Source: Acidobacteriota bacterium
GTDB lineage: Bacteria; Acidobacteriota; Blastocatellia; Pyrinomonadales; Pyrinomonadaceae
Assembly: GCA_003222975.1 (NCBI GenBank)
Contig: QHXN01000032.1
Coordinates: 1 to 34,358, forward strand
DNA length: 34,358 nucleotides
Direction of reading: 5' to 3'
The position numbers and the translations under genes were made by a program. The stretch's first letter is position 1; each line of letters opens with the position of its first letter. Of the stretch, positions 22,792 through 31,401 are shown piece after piece. The notes beneath the pieces are model-generated. The model searched no databases and was not told the DNA's origin. It was given only the letters and a program-made list of their open reading frames with translations.

Positions 22792-23997
22792 ATGGCCGTG
22801 CGAGTGAGAGCAAAGAAGACACACGCCGCCGCCGGACGCGGCGAGGCTGGCTTCACCATGACGCAGATCGTGGTTACGCTGGCCGTGATGGCCATCGTGA
22901 TCGGCTTCGCGGTGGTGCGCATCGCTGTGGCGCGCGACCAGATGAGTCTGGTCAACGCCGCGCGCGAGTTCGCGGTCACCACCGAGAAGGCACGCATAGA
23001 CTCGATCCGGCGTCACGGGAGCGTCGCCGGCGCGAACTTCGGAACGGGGAACTCCACCGTCACCGTAAACTCCGCGACGACCTACCGGGTCTCCATGGAC
23101 TACGCCTACAACGGCTCGCCCACCTCGCGCGACTTCACGCTGCCCGCCGGCGTGCAGGTCTCCAGCGTTCAGGTGACGCAGCCCGACGGCACGGTCGTCA
23201 ACAACGCCTCGCTCCCCTTCACCGTCACCTTCGACTGGCACGGTCGCAGCGACACCGCCGTCCGCATCACCTTCACCAACGCGCGCCAGCACACGAGCAT
23301 CGTCAGCGTCTCTAACTCAGGCGAGGTCTCGCTCGACCGTAACAGCGTCACACTGCTCGCAGGTATCTACGACCCGGTGAGCGGCGACACCGTCGTCGTC
23401 GCGCCCGCGGGCGCGGGCGGCACGGGGACAACCGGCACGGGCAGCACCGGAACCACCGGCACTGGTTCGACGGGAACGACGGGCACAACCGGCACAACCG
23501 GCACGACCGGCACTAGTACTACGGGGACGACCGGCACGACCGGAACCACTGGCACGACCGGGACAACTGGAACTACAGGGACAACTGGCACAACCGGGAC
23601 GACCGGCACGACCGGCACAGGAACCACCGGAACGACCGGCACGACCGGAACCACGGGAACCACGGGAACGACCGGGACAACTGGCACGACCGGGACCACC
23701 GGCCAGACGCTGCCTTGCTCGATGTCGCTCAGCACGACCTCGCTGTCGCTGCACAACTTCGGCAGCAACACGCCCATAAGCGGCGCGGTGACGGTCAGCT
23801 TCGCAAACGGCGCGGGCGCGACCTTCTCGGCGGCGCAAGTCAACGGCTCAGACCTGACAATCGTAAGAGTGGGCAACATCATCACCATCACGTCGCAGAG
23901 CGGCGGCAACCACCGCGGCAGCTTCACAGTCCGCGTGACCCCGACGAACTGCGGCTCGTCGTCGGCTCAGGACATCACCGTCAGCGTCGCCAAGTGA
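22792..23997 (+). CDS. FimT/GspH-like minor pseudopilin with Thr-Gly-Thr repeat region
   Basis: 401 residues from ATG 22792, which has GAGGAGG about 6 nt upstream. A type III signal is seen: EAG followed by [19 protein letters not shown], with cleavage expected after Gly20. Position +5 of the mature protein is Gln25 instead of the usual Glu. A beta-rich head (about 60-200) contains [19 protein letters not shown] and [17 protein letters not shown], as in GspH/FimU. Residues about 209-304 are an array of Thr-Gly-Thr triplets, followed by a cysteine-containing beta domain ([18 protein letters not shown] ... [17 protein letters not shown]) that could be disulfide-closed. It is first in the operon and probably part of the pilus tip complex. 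Confidence 0.85.
   Translation: MAVRVRAKKTHAAAGRGEAGFTMTQIVVTLAVMAIVIGFAVVRIAVARDQMSLVNAAREFAVTTEKARIDSIRRHGSVAGANFGTGNSTVTVNSATTYRVSMDYAYNGSPTSRDFTLPAGVQVSSVQVTQPDGTVVNNASLPFTVTFDWHGRSDTAVRITFTNARQHTSIVSVSNSGEVSLDRNSVTLLAGIYDPVSGDTVVVAPAGAGGTGTTGTGSTGTTGTGSTGTTGTTGTTGTTGTSTTGTTGTTGTTGTTGTTGTTGTTGTTGTTGTTGTGTTGTTGTTGTTGTTGTTGTTGTTGTTGQTLPCSMSLSTTSLSLHNFGSNTPISGAVTVSFANGAGATFSAAQVNGSDLTIVRVGNIITITSQSGGNHRGSFTVRVTPTNCGSSSAQDITVSVAK
23418..23703 (+). repeat. Coding 9-nt minisatellite (Thr-Gly-Thr units)
   Basis: About 30 tandem copies of ACN-GGN-ACN encode a Thr/Gly-only stretch in the first pilin gene, broken by a few Ser codons. Third positions vary but long blocks such as ACGACCGGC recur, so the array could expand or contract by slippage without shifting the frame. 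Confidence 0.92.
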
Positions 23998-24009
23998 GCG
24001 GGAGGAGTT

Positions 24010-24483
24010 ATGGAAGATTCGAGGACAGACAACAACAGGCCCGCGCGCGGCGGCGCTCCGCGCCAGGAGGGGTTCACCATCCTTGAGACGGTCGTCGCGC
24101 TGCTCATCATGATGGTCGTCGGGTTCGGCGCGGTCTCCCTCTTCGTTTTCTCGATGAACTACAACTCCGGGGCCGCCGACCGCGCGCGCGCCCTCGCCCT
24201 CGCACAGCAGCGGATGGAGATTCTACGCGGCACGGACTACTCCAACCTCTCCACGGTGGTCAGCGCCATGCCCACCTCGGAGAACGTCGGCAGCCCCAAC
24301 ACGCCCGACAACGACCAGCGCACCTTCAACGTCACGACCACGCTGGCCGATGACGCCAACGTCCAGAACTCACACCAGAAGGTCATCATCGTGACCGTGA
24401 CGCCCGCGGACGCGGGGCGCTGGACGAGCGGCGGCGTGACGTTGCGCTGCTACCGTTCCGAGAACGTAATGGGCACTAACTGA
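24010..24483 (+). CDS. PilV/GspI-like minor pseudopilin
   Basis: 157 residues; ATG 24010 directly follows GGAGGAG. The prepilin signal is canonical: RQEG followed by FTILETVVALLIMMVVGFGAVSLFVF, with Gly21 at -1, Phe22 at +1 and Glu26 at +5. The head domain is short and ends TLRCYRSENVMGTN. LALAQQRMEILRGTDYSNL just after the helix resembles PilV. It should be cleaved and methylated by a prepilin peptidase and assembled with the neighbouring minor pilins. It starts 12 nt after the previous stop codon. Confidence 0.85.
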   Translation: MEDSRTDNNRPARGGAPRQEGFTILETVVALLIMMVVGFGAVSLFVFSMNYNSGAADRARALALAQQRMEILRGTDYSNLSTVVSAMPTSENVGSPNTPDNDQRTFNVTTTLADDANVQNSHQKVIIVTVTPADAGRWTSGGVTLRCYRSENVMGTN

Positions 24484-24513
24484 GTCGGCCCGCAGGGCAC
24501 GGAGTTAAAGAGT

Positions 24514-25158
24514 ATGCAGACACACGAAAACGAGGCGAAGGGCGCGGCGGGCTTCTCGCTCCTGGAGCTGATGGTGGCGCTCGGCGTCACGCTGGTCATC
24601 ATGGTGGTCGCGGGCCGGATGCTGGCGATGACGATGAACGTCCGCACGCGCGAGAACCAGCGCACCGAGGCCATCGCCGACGCGCAGCGCGCCCTCCAGG
24701 CGATGACCCGCGACATCACCAACGCGGGCCTCGGCCTGAGCACCAACGGCATCACCTGCGACAACCCCGCCGAGGCGGTCTACGGCGAGATTCGCATCCG
24801 CTCGAACCTCGACGCCTTCACCGAGGCCGCGCCCGACACGGCCCAGCAGGACGAGGACGTGGTTTACTCGCTCATCAACGACTCGACCGTCAACCCGCCC
24901 CAACAACTGGTCACACGCCAGGACGTGAACACCGGGCAGATTTCCCAGCTCGCCAACCGCATTGACGGCCTCCATTTCGACTTCCTGAACGCCGACGGCA
25001 CGGCGGCCACGTCGCCTGCCACGGCGGTCAAGGTGAAGGTCACGGTCTGGGTCGCGCTGCCCGCAATCGGCACGCCGGGCGCGACCGGCTACCAGCCGCC
25101 CACCCGAATGCAGCTTAGCTCCCAGGCGACGCTGCGCAACAGCCTGCTGAAGCAGTGA
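24514..25158 (+). CDS. PilW/GspJ-like minor pseudopilin
   Basis: 214 residues; ATG 24514 with ACGGAG about 9 nt upstream. The type III signal (KGAAG followed by FSLLELMVALGVTLVIMVVAG) has Gly13 at -1 and Glu18 at +5. After the helix, QRTEAIADAQRALQAMTRDITNAGLG is the typical PilW/GspJ segment, and a beta-rich head follows with VKVKVTVWVALP. It is the third gene of the operon, 30 nt after the PilV-like gene. Confidence 0.87.
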   Translation: MQTHENEAKGAAGFSLLELMVALGVTLVIMVVAGRMLAMTMNVRTRENQRTEAIADAQRALQAMTRDITNAGLGLSTNGITCDNPAEAVYGEIRIRSNLDAFTEAAPDTAQQDEDVVYSLINDSTVNPPQQLVTRQDVNTGQISQLANRIDGLHFDFLNADGTAATSPATAVKVKVTVWVALPAIGTPGATGYQPPTRMQLSSQATLRNSLLKQ

Positions 25159-25217
25159 CGAAGGCGGCGCGCGGGGCCGACGACCGAAGCTCTTGAATGA
25201 CCAAAGGTGAAGTGACG

Positions 25218-26576
25218 ATGAAGACCAAAGCTGAAAACCCAAGGGCCGCGCGCGAGGGCGAGCGCGGCGCGGCACTCATCACGGCGCTGCTCGTCTCGAT
25301 GCTCCTGCTGGCGGCGGGCGGTGCGCTGCTCGTCACGACCGGCATGACGGCCACAAACTCCGTGGACGCGACCGCCGAGGCGCAGGCCTACTACTGTGCC
25401 GAGGCGGGCATCCACTCGGCGCTGAGCGTGCTGCGCGGCAACGTCGCCGCGAGGTCGGGGCTGAACCTGCCGGCGGGGACGCTGATCGGGAACAACTTCC
25501 GCACGGCTAACCTGCTCGCGACGGCGAACCTGCCCGCCGACCCTGCCGACGACCCCGACGGCAACGCGCTCACGCGCGACGGCTACTCGCGTCTGTCGGG
25601 CTGGCTCAACTACTCGGTCGGCAACGGCGTCAACTCGCGCGTCCCGCTCGACTCGGCCAACCCGAACAACGGCCTCTCCTACAGCGTCCACATTGACGAC
25701 CCCGCAGACGCGGATCACACGCAGATTGACACCAACGTCACCTACACCCCGCAGTCGCTCCTCATCACCTCGACCGGTTACGGCCCGAAGGGCGCGGTCA
25801 AGCGGATGCAACTGCTCGTCAACCGCACCTACTTCGACTTCACGCCGCACGCGACGCTGCTGATGCGCGGGGCCGACGACTGCTCAAACATGAGCGGCTT
25901 CAACATCGGCGACAGCAACGCCAAGACCTACAGCGGCAACGACGCGGGCGTCCCGGTGCAGTCGGCGCTGCCCGTCTTCGGCACGACCTGCGCGGGGAAC
26001 GCCACGCAGGCGACGAGCACTGTCAACAACAGCAAGCCGAACACCGTCACCACCAACCCGCAGGGCCAGGTCGCGCAGCTCACCAACTCCGACCTCTCGC
26101 CGTGGCTCCAGTCCGCCGACAACGCGCGCGCCCTGCTGAGCGACCTTCAGGCGAAGGCCCAGAGCATGGGCCGCTACTACACGGGCACGCCCTCCGACCT
26201 GGGCAGCGCCGCGAACCCGGAATTCACTTTCGTTAACGGCGACTGCTCCCTGGGCAGCGGCGGCGGCCTGCTCGTCGTGACGGGCACGCTCACCATGAGC
26301 GGCAACGCCAGCTTCAGCGGCATCATCCTCGTCCTCGGCGACGGCGGGACGATGACGCGCAACGGCGGCGGCAACGGCGACATCCTGGGCGCAATGGTCG
26401 TCGCCAAATTCGCGCGCACCTGGCCCGCCTCCGAGAACGGCCAGCCGCACCCCTTCCTCGCGCCGACCTTCGACACCAGCGGCGGCGGCGCTTCGACCGT
26501 GCAGTACGACTCCTCGGAGGTCAACAAGGCGATGAACGCGCTCGGCAGCCGACTCCTCGGCATGAGGGAGTTTTAA
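25218..26576 (+). CDS. PilX-like minor pilin assembly protein
   Basis: About 452 residues from ATG 25218, which has AAAGGTGA 7 nt upstream; ATG 25197 in the same frame lacks a site. The N-terminus (GERG followed by AALITALLVSMLLLAAGGALLV) is the PilX/GspK pattern, with Thr22 at +5 rather than Glu, as is common in that subfamily. ATAEAQAYYCAEAGIHSALSVL follows, also typical of PilX. The rest is Asn/Gly/Ser-rich and beta-like. It is the last gene of the operon, closed by a strong terminator; no pilY1 follows, although that gene often does. Confidence 0.85.
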   Translation: MKTKAENPRAAREGERGAALITALLVSMLLLAAGGALLVTTGMTATNSVDATAEAQAYYCAEAGIHSALSVLRGNVAARSGLNLPAGTLIGNNFRTANLLATANLPADPADDPDGNALTRDGYSRLSGWLNYSVGNGVNSRVPLDSANPNNGLSYSVHIDDPADADHTQIDTNVTYTPQSLLITSTGYGPKGAVKRMQLLVNRTYFDFTPHATLLMRGADDCSNMSGFNIGDSNAKTYSGNDAGVPVQSALPVFGTTCAGNATQATSTVNNSKPNTVTTNPQGQVAQLTNSDLSPWLQSADNARALLSDLQAKAQSMGRYYTGTPSDLGSAANPEFTFVNGDCSLGSGGGLLVVTGTLTMSGNASFSGIILVLGDGGTMTRNGGGNGDILGAMVVAKFARTWPASENGQPHPFLAPTFDTSGGGASTVQYDSSEVNKAMNALGSRLLGMREF

Positions 26577-26605
26577 GGGACGCAGGGCGCGAGTGCCCGG
26601 CCCCG

Positions 26606-26654
26606 GAGGGCGGGCGGCTGTTCGCAAGTGAGCAGCCGCCCGCCCTCTGTTTTT
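26606..26654 (+). terminator. Strong rho-independent terminator of the pilin operon
   Basis: Arms 26606-26620 and 26633-26647 form a perfect 15-bp GC-rich stem with a 12-nt loop, followed at once by TGTTTTT. It is 30 nt after the stop codon of the PilX-like gene. Confidence 0.93.
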
Positions 26655-26703
26655 GCCGAAGCCCCGGCTTGACACGCCGGAGCGCCCGTCGCCACAATCG
26701 GCA

Positions 26704-26785
26704 ACGATGAATGCGGAATGCTGAGTGCCGAATGAAGAGAGGCCCGCCGCCTGTCATTCGTCGCTCAGCATTCCGCATTCATCGT
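26704..26785. repeat. Heptamer-array palindrome D (GNNGANT units)
   Basis: The left arm 26704-26735 and right arm 26754-26785 are reverse complements at 30 of 32 positions. In phase the units are GATGAAT-GCGGAAT-GCTGAGT-GCCGAAT. The first two equal those of elements B and C; the third equals the unit of element E. It ends 9 nt before the start codon of the NtrC-like gene. Confidence 0.9.
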
Positions 26786-26794
26786 CAAACTTTG

Positions 26795-28168
26795 ATGCCT
26801 GACATCCTGCTGGTCGAAGACAAGGAGAGTTTGCGGCGCGTGCTGCGCCTGACGCTGGAGAGCGCGGGCTACAGTGTGGCGGAGGCAGAAGACGCGCGAG
26901 CCGCCGCGCAGGCCGTCGCGCGCGAGCCTTTCCGACTCGTGCTCACAGACCTCCGGATGCCGCACGGCTCCGGCCTCGACGTGCTGCGCGCCTCGAAGGA
27001 GGCGAACCCCGACGCGCCCGTCGTCCTGATGACCGCCTACGGCTCGATTGACGAGGCCGTGCAGGCGATGAAGGACGGCGCGCACGACTTCCTGCAAAAG
27101 CCCGTTGACTCGAACCACCTGCTGCTTTTGATCGAGCGCGCGCTCGAACAGGTGCGCCTGCGCACGGAGAACATCCTTCTGCGCGAGGAATGGTCGCGCC
27201 GCTACGGCTTCCCGCGCATCATCGGCGAGTCGGACTCGATCAAGCGCGCCGTCGCCGAAACCCAACGCGTCGCCACGACCGACACGACCGTGCTCCTCCT
27301 GGGCGAGTCGGGCACGGGCAAGGAGTTGTTCGCGCGCGCCATCCATCACCTCTCGCCCCGCCGCGAGAAGCCCTTCGTCGCCATCAACTGCGCGGCCATC
27401 CCCGAAACGCTCATCGAGTCGGAGCTGTTCGGCCACGAGCGCGGCGCGTTTACGGGCGCGACCGAGCGGCGGCCCGGCAAGTTCGAACTGGCTTCGGGCG
27501 GGACGATCTTCCTCGACGAGATCGGCGACCTGCCCCTGAGCGCGCAGGGGAAACTCCTGCGCGCGATTGAGGAGAAGGTGGTTGACCGCGTCGGCGGGCG
27601 CGCGCCCGTCCCCGTTGACGTGCGCGTCGTCGCGGCGACGAACCGCGAGCTGCAAGCGGCCACGGAAGCGGGCGAGTTCCGACGCGACCTCTACTTCCGC
27701 CTCGCCGTCTTCCCCATCGAGATTCCCCCTTTGCGCGAGCGCGGCGACGACGTGATGCTGCTTGCGCGCCACTTCGCCGCGCAGCTAGGCCGTGAACTGC
27801 GCAAACGCGAAGCCACCTTGAGCGACGGGGCGACGGCGGCGCTCAGGGCGCACCGCTGGCCCGGCAACGTGCGCGAGCTTGAAAACGCCATCGAGCGCGC
27901 CTGCATCCTCGCCGACTCGGCGTCGCTCACGCCCGCCGACCTCGGCCTCGCGCGCGAAGGCTTCGGCCAGAGAGTCGAAGAAGTCCTCGCCGACTTCGAC
28001 ATCTCCGGCACGCTCTCGGAGGCCGCGGAGCGCGCCGCGCGCGCCGTCGAGCGGCGCAAGATAGCCGACGCCCTGCGCGCGCACGACGGCAACAAGACGC
28101 GCGCCGCCGAAGAACTCAGCGTCAGTTACAAGACTCTCCTGACCAAGATCAAGGAGTACAACCTGTAA
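26795..28168 (+). CDS. NtrC-family sigma-54-dependent response regulator
   Basis: 457 residues from ATG 26795; the in-frame codons from 26711 are encoded by a palindromic repeat and are rejected. Receiver domain 1-115: phosphoacceptor Asp52 ([11 protein letters not shown]) and Lys102 (FLQKP). AAA+ domain about 140-375: Walker A GESGTGKE (170-177), the sigma-54 contact loop GAFTGA (217-222), Walker B IFLDEIGD, and the arginine-rich sensor region. C-terminal Fis-type helix-turn-helix (about 420-457): [22 protein letters not shown]. All catalytic elements are intact, so it should activate sigma-54 promoters after phosphorylation. No histidine kinase gene is adjacent. It lies directly after the pilin operon that carries a sigma-54 promoter. 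The ribosome site is weak. Confidence 0.94.
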   Translation: MPDILLVEDKESLRRVLRLTLESAGYSVAEAEDARAAAQAVAREPFRLVLTDLRMPHGSGLDVLRASKEANPDAPVVLMTAYGSIDEAVQAMKDGAHDFLQKPVDSNHLLLLIERALEQVRLRTENILLREEWSRRYGFPRIIGESDSIKRAVAETQRVATTDTTVLLLGESGTGKELFARAIHHLSPRREKPFVAINCAAIPETLIESELFGHERGAFTGATERRPGKFELASGGTIFLDEIGDLPLSAQGKLLRAIEEKVVDRVGGRAPVPVDVRVVAATNRELQAATEAGEFRRDLYFRLAVFPIEIPPLRERGDDVMLLARHFAAQLGRELRKREATLSDGATAALRAHRWPGNVRELENAIERACILADSASLTPADLGLAREGFGQRVEEVLADFDISGTLSEAAERAARAVERRKIADALRAHDGNKTRAAEELSVSYKTLLTKIKEYNL

Positions 28169-28236
28169 AGCGCGTGTGTGGAGGGATTGATGTTTTTTAT
28201 CATTTTCGTCTGCGCCGCTGAGAGTTCGGACGTCGG

Positions 28237-29958
28237 ATGAAACAAGCAACGGATGGCGAGCGCGGCGAGGCCGACCAGATTGCGGGGCAAACGGACGTGC
28301 CCGTCGGCACGGTGACCGGCGAGTTTCCTGCCGAGAAGAGAATGGAGCGGCGCAAGGCGCAGAGCACCGGCAAGGGCGCTTTTCTAGTCGGCGCGGGGAT
28401 TCTGCTGAGCCGCATCGTCGGCGTCGTCCGCCAGAGAGTCTTCGCCTACTTCCTCGGCAACTCCGCCGCGATGGACGCCTTCCAAGCGGCGTTCCGCATC
28501 CCAAACTTCCTCCAGAACGTCTTCGGCGAGGGCGCTCTCTCGGCCTCGTTCATCCCCGTCTATGCCAAGCTGCTCGTTGATGACGAGGAAGAAGCAGACC
28601 GCGTCGCGTGGTCGGTCTTCTCGATGCTGGCCCTCGTCGTTTCGGTGATCGTCCTGATAGGAGTCTTGGCGACGCCGCTCATCATCCCTTTCATCGCCCA
28701 GGGCTTCGAGGGCGAGAAGCGCGCGCTCACCACCCAGCTCGTCCGCATCTTCTTCCCCGGCGCTGGGCTGCTTGTGCTCTCGGCCTGGTGCCTCGGCGTG
28801 CTCAACAGTCACCGCCGATTCTTTCTCTCTTACACCGCGCCGGTCGTCTGGAACGTCACGCTCATCGCCGCGCTCGCGTATGCGGGCTGGCCCGTCCGCC
28901 ACGTCGCGCTCGCAGACCTCGGCGTGTGGGGGCGCGTCGCGGCGTTCGCCGCGTGGGGTTCGGTCGTGGGGAGTGCGTTGCAGTTCGGCGTTCAGTTGCC
29001 GACGGTGTTGATGCTCCTCCGCCGCGTGCGCCTGGTGCTCGGCGCGAGGGACGTGCACGTGCGGACGGTGCTCAGGAACTTCGTGCCCGTCTTCTTCAGC
29101 CGCGGCGTCGTGCAGATCAGCGCGTTCGTTGACGCGTGGCTGGCGAGCTGGCTGGGCACGGGCGCGGTCGCCGCGCTCGGCTACGCGCAGAGCCTCTACA
29201 CGCTGCCCGTCAGTCTGTTCGGCATCTCGGTCTCGGCGGCGGAGTTGCCGGAGATGTCGAGCGCCGTCGGCGAGCAGTCGGTGGTCGCCGAGAAGCTGCG
29301 CGCGCGTTTGGACGCCGGCCTGCGGCAGATCGCGCTCTTCATCGTGCCCTCCTCGATGGGCCTGCTCGCCCTGGGCGACGTGATGGCCGGCGCGCTTTAT
29401 CAGAACGGCAAGTTCGGGCGCTCTGACACCGTTTACGTCTGGGCCATCCTCGCAGGCTCGGCGGTCGGCCTTCTGGCCTCGACCCTGGGCAGGCTCTACG
29501 CCTCGACCTACTACGCGCTGCACGACACGCGCACGCCGCTGCGCTTCGCCATCGTCCGCGTCTCTTTGACGACGCTCCTCGGCTACCTCTTCTCGATCCC
29601 GCTGCCCGACGCGCTCGGAGTCCCGCGGCAGTGGGGCGCGGTCGGACTCACTGCCTCGGCGGGCCTGGCCGGGTGGGTCGAGTTCGTCCTGCTCCGCCGC
29701 AGCCTTAACCGCCGCATCGGGTGGACGGGGCTGCCGCTCTCTTACGTCTCGAAGCTCTGGCTGTCAGCCGCGTTGAGCGCCGCCGCGGCCTGGGGCCTCA
29801 AGCTCGCGTTCGGCCCCGTTCACCCGATCCTCCTGGCCGCCCTCGTGCTCACGCCCTACGGCCTGCTCTTCTTCACGCTCACCTCCGCGTTCGGGCTGGC
29901 GGAGTCGCGCGCACTCGTCGGGCGGGTCTTGCGGATGCTGAGGCCGGGCAGGTCTTAA
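28237..29958 (+). CDS. murJ: Lipid II flippase MurJ (MviN family)
   Basis: 573 residues from ATG 28237; ATG 28342 (MERRKAQSTGKGAFLVGAG) is another possible start, since the first 35 residues are hydrophilic and poorly conserved in type. About 14 membrane segments are predicted by eye. Family motifs: GAGILLSRIVGVVRQRVFAY, the amphipathic DAFQAAFRIPNFLQNVFGEGALSASFIPVY, and LPVSLFGISVSAAELPEMS in the second half. It moves lipid-linked peptidoglycan precursor across the inner membrane. It follows the NtrC-like gene by 68 nt with no terminator seen, so it may share its transcript. Confidence 0.94.
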   Translation: MKQATDGERGEADQIAGQTDVPVGTVTGEFPAEKRMERRKAQSTGKGAFLVGAGILLSRIVGVVRQRVFAYFLGNSAAMDAFQAAFRIPNFLQNVFGEGALSASFIPVYAKLLVDDEEEADRVAWSVFSMLALVVSVIVLIGVLATPLIIPFIAQGFEGEKRALTTQLVRIFFPGAGLLVLSAWCLGVLNSHRRFFLSYTAPVVWNVTLIAALAYAGWPVRHVALADLGVWGRVAAFAAWGSVVGSALQFGVQLPTVLMLLRRVRLVLGARDVHVRTVLRNFVPVFFSRGVVQISAFVDAWLASWLGTGAVAALGYAQSLYTLPVSLFGISVSAAELPEMSSAVGEQSVVAEKLRARLDAGLRQIALFIVPSSMGLLALGDVMAGALYQNGKFGRSDTVYVWAILAGSAVGLLASTLGRLYASTYYALHDTRTPLRFAIVRVSLTTLLGYLFSIPLPDALGVPRQWGAVGLTASAGLAGWVEFVLLRRSLNRRIGWTGLPLSYVSKLWLSAALSAAAAWGLKLAFGPVHPILLAALVLTPYGLLFFTLTSAFGLAESRALVGRVLRMLRPGRS

Positions 29959-29992
29959 ATCGTTCTCCGGCAAGGGGCTTGAAATTTTGTCG

Positions 29993-30022
29993 TTGACCTC
30001 ATAGGCCGATTTGCTGTCTAAT
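29993..30022 (+). promoter_or_regulatory. Sigma-70-type promoter of the first PEP-CTERM gene
   Basis: TTGACC (29993-29998) and TCTAAT (30017-30022) are spaced by 18 nt, each matching at five of six positions. This gives a 5' leader of about 170 nt in an AT-richer stretch after murJ. Confidence 0.5.
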
Positions 30023-30201
30023 CTCTCTCACCCAAATTTCTGGAAAAGCCTCGACATTGCTTATCTCCTCTCGCTGGGAGTTAGAGGGCATCAGTGGCGT
30101 CCTAAGTTTTACAAAAAGAGCGATCTTTTACGCGGGCGCTGGAAGATAACAAGCTTTCGCCCTTTACTCAGCTAAACAAAGAAAACGGGGTGACTACCTA
30201 C

Positions 30202-30924
30202 ATGAGCCGATTCGTGACTAAATCCATCTTCTCCCTGGCCGCCTTGCTGTTCATCGGCTTGAGCGCCGGCAGTGCCTACGCCGACGGCATCGTGTTCTCC
30301 GGCCCAGACCCGTGCTTCCCGGCGGGCGTCGGACGCGGCTGCGGCTCCGACCGCGCCCCGCACGTCCTGACGCTGCAAAATCACCCCACGGAGATCGGCT
30401 CGGTCGGGCGCTCGACCTCTTCGACGGGTGACGTGCGCACCGGCGACTGGCAGAGGGGGAGCAACACGCAGACCGTCTCGCTCTCGCAGATCGGCACGAC
30501 CAACGCCGGTAATATCCAAATCTACTTCGACATCAACGAGCCGAACGGCGGGAATGTTAACACCGTGCAGCTCAACTCGCTGGTGCTGAACGCGTTCGAC
30601 ACTGCCGGCAACAATATCTTCAGCGCCTCGTTCCTCGGCGCGCCGCAGACGCTCACGCAACTCGGCAACGGGCAGGGCCACTCCGACTACGTCTTCACGC
30701 TGGACTCGGCGGCTGCGGCCCGGCTTCAGGCTGCCATCAACGCGCACCCCGACCTGCTGCTCGGGCTGAGCGCGAACATCTCCAGCGCGCAGGGCGGCCC
30801 CGAAAGCTTCTTCATCGGCTCGGCGCCCGCTGCGGTGCCCGAACCGGCCACGATGCTCTTGCTCGGAACGGGGCTGGCCGGCGTGGCGGCGAAGGTGCGC
30901 CGCCGACGCAAAGTGAAAGCCTGA
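30202..30924 (+). CDS. PEP-CTERM sorting-domain protein
   Basis: About 240 residues from ATG 30202, with GGGGTGA upstream; GTG 30190 is in frame but less likely. A signal peptide (FSLLAALLFIGLSAGSAYA-type, residues about 8-27) is followed by a beta-rich Asn/Thr/Ser domain. The C-terminus has the full tripartite sorting signal: VPEPAT, a hydrophobic helix (MLLLGTGLAGVAA) and an Arg/Lys cluster (KVRRRRKVKA). Exosortase should cut at the PEP motif; neither exosortase nor the linked polysaccharide genes are in the window. Such proteins usually end in the extracellular matrix of biofilm or floc-forming bacteria. Specific function unknown. Confidence 0.9.
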   Translation: MSRFVTKSIFSLAALLFIGLSAGSAYADGIVFSGPDPCFPAGVGRGCGSDRAPHVLTLQNHPTEIGSVGRSTSSTGDVRTGDWQRGSNTQTVSLSQIGTTNAGNIQIYFDINEPNGGNVNTVQLNSLVLNAFDTAGNNIFSASFLGAPQTLTQLGNGQGHSDYVFTLDSAAAARLQAAINAHPDLLLGLSANISSAQGGPESFFIGSAPAAVPEPATMLLLGTGLAGVAAKVRRRRKVKA

Positions 30925-30972
30925 CGCCACAAAGGATTTAAGCTGTTGCGACCGGGCGAGTCGCCGGAAAGC

Positions 30973-31017
30973 AAAGCGAGGCCGGGGTGAATCGTTCATC
31001 CCGGCCTTTCGCTTTTG
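30973..31017 (+). terminator. Rho-independent terminator after the first PEP-CTERM gene
   Basis: AAAGCGAGGCCGGG and its near-complement CCCGGCCTTTCGCTTT, joined by a GTGAA/TTCA extension, form a long stem ending in TTTTG. It begins 48 nt after the stop codon. Confidence 0.75.
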
Positions 31018-31082
31018 TGATTCAAATTCGGGAAGACCCTCCCCAGTTACTGGTCGTCGGCCCGCCGCGCCAAAGATTTTCC

Positions 31083-31111
31083 TTTACATTTTTTCTGGAA
31101 CCCGGTAAATT
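31083..31111 (+). promoter_or_regulatory. Possible promoter of the second PEP-CTERM gene
   Basis: TTTACA (31083-31088) and TAAATT (31106-31111) are separated by 17 nt. If used, the leader would be about 285 nt and would include the hairpin TGCGGT-TT-ACCGCA near 31275-31290. The stretch 31018-31401 otherwise shows no gene. Confidence 0.4.
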
Positions 31112-31401
31112 TCCTTCCACTTTTCTGAAACTGCCGAAGAATTAGGCTTTTACTGTCGTTATCGGAGTCCAGCAAGTTTGAAGTTTTCGGCTGCTCGGCG
31201 TTTGCCCCGCCCGTCGGTCGGAAACTTTTAAGTCCCTTTTGAAACGGTCTTTAAAGCGAGCGACGGCGGCAAAGTGCGGTTTACCGCATGCGCTTGAAAG
31301 CGAAAGCAGTGAGCATGCCCCGCTCCTGCGCCACACCCGGAAAGAATTAGGGAGTGCACTCGAACAAGGTCTCGGAAAGAACACCGGAGGAAAGCAAAAT
31401 C

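Noticed and set aside
23418..23703. Possible CRISPR array
   Set aside because: The repeats are 9 nt, contiguous and in frame with no spacers; this is a coding minisatellite.
23367..23927. Antisense open frame with a long Val-Pro-Val repeat
   Set aside because: It is the complement of the Thr-Gly-Thr minisatellite and has no start signal; the prepilin frame on the plus strand is supported by its signal and ribosome site.
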